This document shows, in pieces, positions 7,573-13,416 of a stretch of 32,022 bases of DNA (position 1 is the stretch's first letter; every line of letters begins with the position of its first letter). This DNA comes from Spirochaetales bacterium (GTDB lineage Bacteria; Spirochaetota; Spirochaetia; JAGLYY01). A program made the position numbers and the translations under genes. The stretch is taken from positions 1 through 32,022 of the forward strand of contig JAGLYY010000030.1 of NCBI GenBank assembly GCA_023131935.1, given 5' to 3'. Under the pieces are notes generated by a model that saw only the letters and a program-made list of their open reading frames with translations, did no database searches and was not told where the DNA came from.

Positions 7573-8550
7573 ATGCAGAAAGCTGTTGCCTATAAATCAA
7601 ATTCAATCGTTTTTTTTAAAGGCGATATGAATGATAAGGTGTACATCCTGAAGTCAGGTACTGTGAACCTGCGGTTCAATGATATAGAAACCGGGCAGGA
7701 GATACATGATGTCATTAAGACCGGCGAGTTCTTCGGTGTTAAGTCTGCTTTAGGGCACTATCCCCGGGAAGAAACCGCGGTTGTAATGAATGACGCCACC
7801 ATGCTGGTATTTACCGTTCCGGAATTTGAGCAGGTGATATTGAAGAATACAAGAATCATCATGAAAATGCTTAAAGTATTTTCCAACCAGCTCAGGAGAA
7901 TCCACAAACAAGTACAGAACCTCCTTTCAAAGGGGGAGCAAGGGGGGGGGCCTGAGGCCGGACTATTTCGGATTGGGGAATATTATATGCATGCCCGCAG
8001 GTACAGACAAGCTCTCTATGCCTTTTCAAGATATTTAACATATTATCCATCAGGAAAATATGCATCAGAGGCAACAAAAAACATAGAGATGTTAGAATCA
8101 CAGCCGTCGCACGGTTATTCGCCAGACCAGGAAACTCCGGAAGCATCCAGGGTTGGCAATGAATTATCTGAAATGGCAAAACAATATTACAACGGCGTCT
8201 CTCTTTTCAGTCAGCAGAAGCACGAAGCAGCGCTAAAAGAGTTTAAACATATCATTATGACCGGAGAGGATGCTGAATATACGGCAAAATCACTTTATGA
8301 AATTGGAAGATGTTATTATTCTCTTTCTCAGTATGATCAATGTATTCAGCATTATTCCGGTATGATTCAGAAATACCCGCATCACTCGGAATTGGTTGAC
8401 GCGCTCTATTATGTCGGAAGTTGTTACGAGAAAAAAGGGGATATCCAGAAAGCCAAAGGATTCTACACAAAGATATTATCCATGATATCAGATGATAAAC
8501 CGGTAGCCCGGAAAGCGAAAAAATCATTGAAGAATCTGGAGGGGAAGTAA
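7573..8550 (+). CDS. Cyclic-nucleotide-binding-fold protein with TPR repeats
   Basis: The 325-residue protein starts with a cNMP-binding fold (about residues 8-95: KGDMNDKVYILKSGTVNLRF, then GEFFGVKSALGHYPREETAV). The phosphate-binding cassette keeps the Arg (PREETA) but has Val where the ribose-binding Glu of FGE normally sits, so cAMP binding is doubtful. No HTH follows. Instead there is a linker with three Gly coded by a G9 run (7942-7950) and then about four TPR/YbgF-like repeats (134-170 and 205-320, for example SLYEIGRCYYSLSQYDQCIQ). The ATG at 7573 is 16 nt from the strong AAGGAGG; a nearer weak GGA exists. Two bases separate its stop from the next gene, so both are co-translated. It may sense a ligand and dock partners; true function unknown. 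Confidence 0.85.
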   Translation: MQKAVAYKSNSIVFFKGDMNDKVYILKSGTVNLRFNDIETGQEIHDVIKTGEFFGVKSALGHYPREETAVVMNDATMLVFTVPEFEQVILKNTRIIMKMLKVFSNQLRRIHKQVQNLLSKGEQGGGPEAGLFRIGEYYMHARRYRQALYAFSRYLTYYPSGKYASEATKNIEMLESQPSHGYSPDQETPEASRVGNELSEMAKQYYNGVSLFSQQKHEAALKEFKHIIMTGEDAEYTAKSLYEIGRCYYSLSQYDQCIQHYSGMIQKYPHHSELVDALYYVGSCYEKKGDIQKAKGFYTKILSMISDDKPVARKAKKSLKNLEGK

Positions 8551-8552
8551 GT

Positions 8553-9206
8553 ATGGCGGTAGATCTTTCAATGTTTAACAGGTTTGCCGTTACCTTCGAA
8601 AAGGGGCAAATCATCTTCTGCGAATATGAACCGGGAGATAATTTTTATCTCATTCAGTCCGGGCGAGTGCAGATCGTAAAAATTATGGATGATATCGAAA
8701 AAATCATTGACATACTGCAGCCTGGGGAAATTTTTGGTGAAATGGCTATCCTTGAGGAAGCCCCCAGATCCGCTACCGCGATAGCTCTGGATTCAGTGAG
8801 AGCGCTTGCGTTTAACAGGGAGAACTTTGAAGTTCTCATGCAGGGAAATCCCCAGATTGCCCTTAAACTTCTCAAGCTTTTTACCAAGAGGATATACGAT
8901 CAAAAACGCAGATTCATGATACTGACATTGGAAGATATACAGGCGAGGGTCGCGGATGTTTTTCTCATGCTGGCAGAGTTACAGACTGGAACTGATCCTG
9001 AAAGTGATGAGAGGACTTTTAAAACGAAGGTTGATGATATTGCCCATTGGGCGGGCATGTCGCCTGAATCCTGCCGGTCTGTACTCAACCATTTTGTTAC
9101 ACAGCGCAGGGTAGAGATTTTTCCTGATAAAATCATTGTGAAAAATATCAACGATTTCGCCCGCTTTGTAAGCAGCCGCCGAAAAGCCACGAAGATGGGT
9201 AATTGA
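8553..9206 (+). CDS. Crp/Fnr-family transcription regulator
   Basis: The 217-residue protein has a cNMP-binding fold (about 15-115) with an intact phosphate-binding cassette: FGEMAILEEAPRSATA, E63 and R72. The dimerisation helix follows, then a Crp-type winged helix-turn-helix at about 158-200 (DDIAHWAGMSPESCRSVLNH with the recognition helix around S173-H180). No Fnr-type cysteine cluster is present, so a cyclic nucleotide or other small ligand is more likely than an Fe-S centre. ATG at 8553 is two bases after the stop of the preceding CNB-TPR gene, with GGAGG about 12 nt upstream in that gene. The tandem arrangement suggests the two proteins share a signal. Target genes are not evident. Confidence 0.92.
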   Translation: MAVDLSMFNRFAVTFEKGQIIFCEYEPGDNFYLIQSGRVQIVKIMDDIEKIIDILQPGEIFGEMAILEEAPRSATAIALDSVRALAFNRENFEVLMQGNPQIALKLLKLFTKRIYDQKRRFMILTLEDIQARVADVFLMLAELQTGTDPESDERTFKTKVDDIAHWAGMSPESCRSVLNHFVTQRRVEIFPDKIIVKNINDFARFVSSRRKATKMGN

Positions 9207-9230
9207 TGGAAGGCTGTAGGTGGATAGACT

Positions 9231-9351
9231 GTAGGGAAGGGAAATACGGAAGATGGAGACGGGAGGACGGAGAACGGAAGATTATAGAATCTTCTCTTAT
9301 TTCCGTTCTTCCTTCCTTCGGTCTCCGGTTCCCTGTCTCCCTTCTACATCC
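9231..9351. repeat. Long imperfect inverted repeat, purine-rich left arm
   Basis: The left arm (about 9231-9283) is built from variants of GGAGACGG/GGAAGA and the right arm (about 9288-9351) is its imperfect complement (GTCTCC, TTCCGTTCTTCC). The centre is a perfect 7-bp stem, 9277-9283 with 9288-9294, loop ATAG. The right arm has about 8-10 extra bases near the centre. It begins about 25 nt after the Crp-family gene. RNA from either strand could fold into a long hairpin; no U-tract follows. It looks like an intergenic repeat element rather than a simple terminator. Confidence 0.65.
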
Positions 9352-9408
9352 TAAACAACCTGAATAGCTGCCTCGATTTTTAAATTCATGCATGGATAAT
9401 CGGAATAG

Positions 9409-9437
9409 TTGACAAATCTTCTGAATTCACCTAATTT
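9409..9437 (+). promoter_or_regulatory. Sigma-70 promoter of tRNA-Thr
   Basis: TTGACA (9409-9414), 17-nt spacer, TAATTT (9432-9437). Initiation near 9444 gives a 5' leader of about 32 nt before the mature tRNA at 9476. Confidence 0.75.
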
Positions 9438-9475
9438 TTAAGCCAATATCAGCAATATTCATGTGCTTGATAACC

Positions 9476-9547
9476 GCCAGAATAGCTCAGAGGTAGAGCA
9501 GCTCACTCGTAATGAGCAGGTCCAGGGTTCAATTCCCTGTTCTGGCT
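9476..9547 (+). tRNA. tRNA-Thr (anticodon CGT)
   Basis: A 72-nt cloverleaf. Acceptor 9476-9482 pairs with 9540-9546 (7 bp, GCCAGAA/TTCTGGC). The D-arm is GCTC/GAGC. The anticodon stem 9501-9505 pairs with 9513-9517 around the loop CTCGTAA, giving CGT at 9508-9510. The T-arm is CAGGG TTCAATT CCCTG. The discriminator is T9547 and the CCA end is not encoded. It reads the Thr codon ACG. Confidence 0.95.
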
Positions 9548-9666
9548 GAATTTAATGTAATTGAATCTCCTAACATTTCAGGAAAGACGAAATTGCAACT
9601 TGTATTTCCACTATTACCGTGTTACCTTTGATATCACCACAATTTTTCTACGAGAAAACCTTGATT

Positions 9667-9696
9667 TTGGCCGATAATTGAATTAACTAGTACTAT
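9667..9696 (+). promoter_or_regulatory. Candidate promoter of the 83-aa ORF / retropepsin pair
   Basis: TTGGCC (9667-9672), 18-nt spacer, TACTAT (9691-9696). Initiation near 9703 would leave only about 7 nt before the ATG at 9710 and would cut off most of the GAGGGA ribosome-binding site, so either the start point is a few bases earlier or the message is nearly leaderless. Confidence 0.4.
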
Positions 9697-9709
9697 AGAG
9701 GGACATTTC

Positions 9710-9961
9710 ATGTTGGATAAAGAGTTTACATATTATGAAAGTCAGAAGAAGCAACTCTTCGAAAAATACCCTGAGAAGTTCATATACATCGTTGAAAATA
9801 CTGTTTTCGGACCTTTTGATACAAAGGAAGCCGCCCTTGCTGATGCACTAAAAGAACACGAAGCTGGAACATTCCTATTACAACAATGTTTGGAAGAAGA
9901 CCAGCTAATGATGAGATTCCATTCAAGAGTGAGCTTCAGTCCACATGTTCAAATTCACTAA
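9710..9961 (+). CDS. Small hypothetical protein preceding retropepsin-like protease
   Basis: The 83-residue product is soluble and charged, with no signal peptide or membrane segment. It has an N-terminal helix (KEFTYYESQKKQLFEKYPEK) and then a compact beta-type stretch with a turn (IVENTVFGPFDTKEAALADA). That pattern resembles small single-domain proteins found beside bacterial retropepsin genes; I do not recognise a named family with certainty. The ATG at 9710 has GAGGGA seven bases upstream. Its last 17 bases overlap the start of the aspartic protease gene at 9945 in another frame, so the two are translationally coupled and probably function together. No function is assigned. Confidence 0.7.
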   Translation: MLDKEFTYYESQKKQLFEKYPEKFIYIVENTVFGPFDTKEAALADALKEHEAGTFLLQQCLEEDQLMMRFHSRVSFSPHVQIH

Positions 9962-10523
9962 ATCTCGCTACAGCGCTCTATATTCCGAAAACCCGAACGG
10001 ACTGGCAAGAGCAGTTATAACACCAGCAAAAATTCGAATACCTCTGATATTTACAAATCTGAAGCATGACTTCTTCGAGACTGGGGCATTATGGGATACC
10101 GGTGCTACAAATACAGTAATTTCAGTGAAGCTGGCTCAAGAGCTTGGTTTGCCTACAACAGGAAAAGCGAAAACTAGGGGTGTCCATGGTGAGAATGTAG
10201 TAAACACCCACCTCATTGATATTTTGCTGATGGATTCTGTTCTATTCCCAACATGGCAAGTATCCGCAGGTATCATTGATCCCGATAATAGGGGAATAGG
10301 ATTACTGATTGGAATGGATATTATAAGCCTTGGTGATTTTGCCTTAACGCATAATGGAGATAATACGGCTTTCTCTTTCTTAGTGCCTCATCTGGAAGAA
10401 CCTGTTGATTATCGAACTTCACTTGAAAAGCATGGCAAGGAGAGAAAGCGGAAAACTGTAAATGCTCAAGATAGGCGTGCTTACAATGCCACGGTAAAGA
10501 GGAAAAAAAAGAAAAGGAGATAA
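9945..10523 (+). CDS. Retropepsin-like (clan AA) aspartic protease domain protein
   Basis: The 192-residue protein contains the retroviral-type aspartic protease core. The active-site motif is LWDTGATNTVIS (D51, T52, G53), followed by a flap-like segment and the hydrophobic-hydrophobic-Gly motif GLLIGMDIISLGDFAL (about 119-134). Only one DTG is present, so activity would need a homodimer, as in retroviral protease. There is no signal peptide. The C-terminal tail (about 160-192) is strongly basic, ending in KRKKKKRR, and could bind nucleic acid or be a cleavage tail. The gene overlaps the small ORF upstream. It is not in a retroelement: no reverse transcriptase, integrase or long terminal repeats are seen nearby. 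Fold assignment is firm; substrate unknown. Confidence 0.85.
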   Translation: MFKFTKSRYSALYSENPNGLARAVITPAKIRIPLIFTNLKHDFFETGALWDTGATNTVISVKLAQELGLPTTGKAKTRGVHGENVVNTHLIDILLMDSVLFPTWQVSAGIIDPDNRGIGLLIGMDIISLGDFALTHNGDNTAFSFLVPHLEEPVDYRTSLEKHGKERKRKTVNAQDRRAYNATVKRKKKKRR

Positions 10524-10623
10524 TCACCTCATCTTTAGTGATTCCCTTGTCCTGTGCAGTTGTAAAAATCATGAGTAAAAAGATGAAGAGAAGAGGGGAA
10601 ACAACGGTTGGTTAGGTTTTTGT

Positions 10624-11043
10624 TTATTCAACGCCCAGGTATTTCAGAATGGCAGCTGCGAAATCACGAAAATCCTTGAGATGTCTTGTGCAAATTGTGT
10701 ATACAACATTCCAGTCGATTTTCTCATATTCATGAACAGCTATATTGCGGAATCCTACTGATTTCCGCATTCGCTCGGCTAAATCTGTAGAAATGACATT
10801 ATGATCAGCAATGGCTTTGAAAGTTTCAGACATTGTCTTTGGTGTGCGTATATCAGTTGAAGAAAGTATATGCGATCCGATATCCACTGAAATCTGGACG
10901 GCACGTTCTAGATTCAAGGTGATGATATCCTGGAGATCGAAATCCCGCAGCAAAATATCAGCTTTAGGAGGTGTCTTTTCTTCTATCCTATTGATGTACT
11001 TCTTGAGCAGCTCAAGTTTTGAAATTATGAGATCATTTTCCAT
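10624..11043 (-). CDS. hepT: HepT-like (DUF86) toxin
   Basis: This 139-residue all-helical protein carries the HEPN RX4-6H motif in FRNIAVHEY (R99, H104), which in HepT forms the RNase-type active centre that MntA-type antitoxins inactivate by adding AMP to the neighbouring Tyr (here Y106). The motif is intact, so the toxin should be functional. Its ATG at 11043 lies inside the end of the upstream nucleotidyltransferase gene (11-base overlap), the usual mntA-hepT arrangement. No terminator is recognisable downstream; the retropepsin gene converges on it from the other side across about 100 nt in which I see nothing else. Confidence 0.9.
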   Translation of the reverse strand: MENDLIISKLELLKKYINRIEEKTPPKADILLRDFDLQDIITLNLERAVQISVDIGSHILSSTDIRTPKTMSETFKAIADHNVISTDLAERMRKSVGFRNIAVHEYEKIDWNVVYTICTRHLKDFRDFAAAILKYLGVE

Positions 11044-11437
11044 GTGCGAATCTCTTTACCTTCTCCCGAATCATCATCCTGTAATTCGGAAGCATATCAG
11101 CATCGTAAAACAACATCTTCTTTATGAAATACGCCAGTAGTTCAGGTTTTTCGTTTTTAACACGTATACAGTTTGTAAGAACCTGTTGCAGGATTAAGCC
11201 ATCAAGTATAGCTATATCCAGCAGATCCACTTCTCGTTTAAGGAGATCAGAAAGATCTACCTGCATTTCCGCTAGTTTTTCAGCGCTGATCTCCGAACTG
11301 CTACATACTGCAATATCGATATCACTATCTTCTCTTAAAGTATCTCGCGAAATGGAACCGAATAGGAGGCATAAAGGGATCTCCGGGTTGTTATTGAGAT
11401 ACGTTTTCAGTTTTTGAATAATCTCCTCTTTCCCCAT
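11033..11437 (-). CDS. mntA: MntA-like minimal nucleotidyltransferase antitoxin
   Basis: The 134-residue protein has the polymerase-beta-type nucleotidyltransferase signature FGSISRDTLREDSDIDIAV (G27, S28, then D39 and D41 as metal ligands). In characterised pairs it transfers AMP to a Tyr of HepT and neutralises it. It is upstream of hepT with an 11-base overlap. There is no Shine-Dalgarno sequence before the ATG at 11437. Instead a -10 (TATAGT) stands 6 nt upstream, so the message may be leaderless. The duplicated overlapping TATAGT also offers a possible autoregulatory site. Motifs are complete; assignment firm. Confidence 0.9.
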   Translation of the reverse strand: MGKEEIIQKLKTYLNNNPEIPLCLLFGSISRDTLREDSDIDIAVCSSSEISAEKLAEMQVDLSDLLKREVDLLDIAILDGLILQQVLTNCIRVKNEKPELLAYFIKKMLFYDADMLPNYRMMIREKVKRFAHGK

Positions 11438-11443
11438 GTCAAT

Positions 11444-11473
11444 ACTATACTATAGCATTTTCAGGTAAGTAAA
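11444..11473 (-). promoter_or_regulatory. Candidate promoter of mntA-hepT, abutting the ATG
   Basis: On the minus strand TTTACT (11468-11473), 18-nt spacer, TATAGT (11444-11449), then 6 nt to the ATG at 11437. A second TATAGT overlaps it by one base (11449-11454). The -35 is weak (4 of 6). Confidence 0.5.
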
Positions 11474-11568
11474 GATCAGATTGATGTAGCAGTCGAAAAT
11501 TAACCAAGTCTAAGGCTTCTATAAGAAATATGGATTTCATCTAGGAACCGATAAACTCAAATGCACTC

Positions 11569-11597
11569 TTGACCTGTTTTCGATGAAATGCTATAGT
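11569..11597 (+). promoter_or_regulatory. Sigma-70 promoter of tRNA-Tyr
   Basis: TTGACC (11569-11574), 17-nt spacer, TATAGT (11592-11597). Initiation near 11604 gives a leader of about 7 nt before the mature tRNA. The 90 nt between this promoter and the mntA promoter show nothing else. Confidence 0.8.
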
Positions 11598-11610
11598 CCA
11601 AGCCGTTCGT

Positions 11611-11692
11611 GGGGAGGTTCCCGAGTGGCCAAAGGGGGCAGACTGTAAATCTGTTGGCAACGCCTTCGAAGGTTCGAATCCTTCTCTCCCCA
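11611..11692 (+). tRNA. tRNA-Tyr (anticodon GTA)
   Basis: An 82-nt class II tRNA. Acceptor GGGGAGG pairs with TCTCCCC (one G-T). The anticodon loop CTGTAAA carries GTA at 11645-11647. A long variable arm (TGGCAACGCC) follows. The T-arm is GAAGG TTCGAAT CCTTC and the discriminator is A11692. CCA is not encoded. The D-arm has the usual GAGTGGCCAAAGGGGGC pattern of Tyr tRNAs. Confidence 0.95.
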
Positions 11693-11703
11693 GAATATTA
11701 TAG

Positions 11704-11741
11704 AGAGTCTTCTTAATTTTTTTCAAGAAGACTCTTTTTTT
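11704..11741 (+). terminator. Rho-independent terminator of tRNA-Tyr
   Basis: A perfect 11-bp stem (11704-11714 with 11725-11735), 10-nt loop, followed by a run of T to 11741. It ends the tRNA transcript 12 nt after the mature 3' end. Confidence 0.92.
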
Positions 11742-11744
11742 ATA

Positions 11745-11773
11745 CTGCAATTTCCTCCACTCCACGATATTAT
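11745..11773 (+). promoter_or_regulatory. Weak candidate promoter for the long plus-strand gene block
   Basis: CTGCAA (11745-11750), 17-nt spacer, TATTAT (11768-11773), in the 47 nt between the tRNA-Tyr terminator and the first gene. The -10 is good and the -35 poor, but some promoter must lie here because the terminator blocks readthrough. Confidence 0.35.
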
Positions 11774-11788
11774 TCTACATAAGGCTGT

Positions 11789-12232
11789 ATGTTAATGAGT
11801 GAGAGATTCTATAAAAACGGTTTATACTTTGAATGCAACAAGTGCCATGCCTGTTGCCGCCGTGATCCGGGGTATGTCTTCCTCACGGAGGAGGACCTCA
11901 ATAGGCTGAACACTGGTCTTCATATGGATCGGGATGCTTTTTTAAAGACCTACTGCAGGGTTGTTCCTATGGGAGAAGTAAACCGGATAAGCCTTATCGA
12001 AAAGGAAAATTTTGACTGTATTTTCTGGGAAGAGGGAGGGTGCAGAGTTTATGAAGATCGTCCTTTTCAATGCCAAAGTTTCCCTTTCTGGCCAGCTTAT
12101 CTGGATAGTCTTGAAAGCTGGAAGAACCTTGAAAATGATTGTCCCGGAGTGAACAGGGGACGATTTCATAGTGAAGAAGAGATAAACAGGTGGTTAGAAC
12201 AAAGAAGATGGCTTAAGTTTTTAACCACATAG
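11789..12232 (+). CDS. YkgJ-type cysteine-cluster protein (UPF0153)
   Basis: The 147-residue protein has the family's CxxCxxCC cluster, CNKCHACC (C16, C19, C22, C23), plus further conserved cysteines: C77 (FDCIFW), C85 (GGCRVY), C95 (RPFQCQSFPFWP) and C118 (DCPG). These ligands probably hold zinc or an iron-sulfur centre; the biochemical role of the family is not established. Length is normal and all family cysteines are present. ATG at 11789 has AAGG four bases upstream; a second in-frame ATG at 11795 would have a spacing of ten and is equally possible. It is the first gene of the plus-strand block, 44 nt before the metallo-beta-lactamase-fold gene. Confidence 0.9.
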   Translation: MLMSERFYKNGLYFECNKCHACCRRDPGYVFLTEEDLNRLNTGLHMDRDAFLKTYCRVVPMGEVNRISLIEKENFDCIFWEEGGCRVYEDRPFQCQSFPFWPAYLDSLESWKNLENDCPGVNRGRFHSEEEINRWLEQRRWLKFLTT

Positions 12233-12276
12233 GGCATTGCGTTATAAAACTCTTTTTTTGTGGAGCGAGGAGGTTT

Positions 12277-13218
12277 ATGCGGATAAAATTCTGGGGTGTC
12301 AGGGGATCTATTCCCACACCGCTTACTCCCACCCAGCTGCAAAGTAAAATCGCCGCTATCATTCAGAGGGTACAGGCTTCGGATCTTTTATCGCCGGAAT
12401 CGAGGGAAGAGTTCCTTGCGGAACTCCCCTCCTACCTTCTTGACACCATAGGGGGAAATACTACCTGCCTCGAGGTGCGTCTCTCCGATGACACCCTGAT
12501 TATCCTTGACGCGGGATCGGGAATCCGGGAATTAGGTATGACCCTCCGGCACCGAAGGGAGCACATCCGTCATTATCATCTGTTTTTTACCCATTTTCAC
12601 TACGACCACCTGCAAGGACTTCCTTTCTTTGAAGCCGCATTTGATCCCGGATCCACAATCACTTTTTACAGCCCGGTGAAAAATCTCCCGGAAATCCTGA
12701 AGAATCATATGGGTCCTCCTTATTTTCCTGTGACTATGGATGTCATGACCGCGAACCTGGAGTTCCGGCATCTCAGCGGGACATCGATCCCAATTAGCAA
12801 CGGGAAAGTATTCTGGAGGTCTATGAATCACCCGGGAGACTGTTATTCCTACAAAATTGAAGAAAATGGTAAAACAATGATTTTTGCGACTGATTCTGAA
12901 CTTACTGATAAAGATTTTGAAAAAACTGAAGAAAATTCAGATTATTTTCATGAAGTAGATTGCCTTATTCTCGATTCTCAATATACCCTGGATGAAGCTA
13001 TAGAAAAGTATGACTGGGGGCATACCTCATACAGCCTTGGTGTTGATTTCGCTACTGAATGGGGAATAAAAAAGCTTGCCCTTTTTCATCATGATCCGAA
13101 ATATGATGACAGGAAGATATCAAGTATCGGAAAATCGGCACAATGGTATCTCCATCACCTTGAGCAGAAAAATCTGGAAATTTTCCTTGCCCGGGAGGGA
13201 ATGGAGATACAACTTTGA
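12277..13218 (+). CDS. Metallo-beta-lactamase-fold hydrolase
   Basis: The 313-residue protein begins with KFWGVRGSIP, the hallmark of a subgroup of metallo-beta-lactamase-fold proteins related to PhnP and cyclic-nucleotide phosphodiesterases. The metal site HFHYDH (H106, H108, D110, H111) is complete; further candidate ligands are H185 (NHPGD), D206 (FATDSEL) and H271/H272 (LFHHDP). GGNTTCLEV and LDAGSGIRELG are also typical. Compared with short members it has an insertion of about 40 residues after the first strand (about 16-55). It should hydrolyse a phosphodiester or similar bond in the cytoplasm; substrate unknown. A strong Shine-Dalgarno sequence (GGAGG, 5 nt before the ATG) fixes the start. 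Its stop overlaps the start of the 65-aa gene. Confidence 0.9.
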   Translation: MRIKFWGVRGSIPTPLTPTQLQSKIAAIIQRVQASDLLSPESREEFLAELPSYLLDTIGGNTTCLEVRLSDDTLIILDAGSGIRELGMTLRHRREHIRHYHLFFTHFHYDHLQGLPFFEAAFDPGSTITFYSPVKNLPEILKNHMGPPYFPVTMDVMTANLEFRHLSGTSIPISNGKVFWRSMNHPGDCYSYKIEENGKTMIFATDSELTDKDFEKTEENSDYFHEVDCLILDSQYTLDEAIEKYDWGHTSYSLGVDFATEWGIKKLALFHHDPKYDDRKISSIGKSAQWYLHHLEQKNLEIFLAREGMEIQL

Positions 13219-13412
13219 TAGAACTGGCCAATATGGAAATTATAGCCCTCTACCTGCACTTGAAGAATCATCATGAAAATCTTGATGAAAGACTCGAGAA
13301 GGTAAGTGGGCGAATTGAGAAGTTACTCTGGGAGAATCTCTCGATAGCTGATTTTGAAGATCTTGAGAATCTCTATCAGAAAAACGTTGATGTATTTATT
13401 GAAAAGGGATAG
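13215..13412 (+). CDS. Small helical protein coupled to the hydrolase gene
   Basis: The 65-residue product is predicted all-helical, with heptad-like Leu/Ile spacing (LHLKNHHENLDERLEKVSGR) suggesting a short coiled coil, and no signal or membrane segment. I do not recognise the family. The TTG start at 13215 overlaps the TGA of the preceding gene (TTGA) and has GGAG eight bases upstream, which favours it over the ATG at 13233. Four bases separate its stop from the next gene. Tight packing on both sides and non-random composition support a real gene that is easily missed because of its size and start codon. Confidence 0.7.
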   Translation: MIELANMEIIALYLHLKNHHENLDERLEKVSGRIEKLLWENLSIADFEDLENLYQKNVDVFIEKG

Positions 13413-13416
13413 GTTT

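Noticed and set aside
9148..9393. 81-codon minus-strand ORF over the long palindrome
   Set aside because: Arg/Glu/Ser-rich translation of a simple purine-rich repeat.
9945..10523. Retrotransposon or diversity-generating element around the retropepsin gene
   Set aside because: No reverse transcriptase, integrase, template repeat or long terminal repeats in the flanks.
10524..10623. Possible bidirectional terminator between the retropepsin and hepT genes
   Set aside because: Only AATCAC/GTGATT with a 10-nt loop and no T-run, plus a stem with a 1-nt loop; not convincing.
9476..11610. Attachment-site duplication of the tRNA-Thr 3' end
   Set aside because: No second copy of the T-arm/acceptor end was found up to the tRNA-Tyr gene, and no integrase is present.
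11541..11765. 74-codon minus-strand ORF with a GREGFEPSKALPTDLQSAPF-type product
   Set aside because: It is the antisense translation of tRNA-Tyr and its terminator, a well-known false gene.
13354..13416. Longer start for the giant FlgD-repeat protein
   Set aside because: It would overlap the 65-aa gene and put charged residues before the signal peptide; the ATG at 13417 directly precedes the signal sequence.
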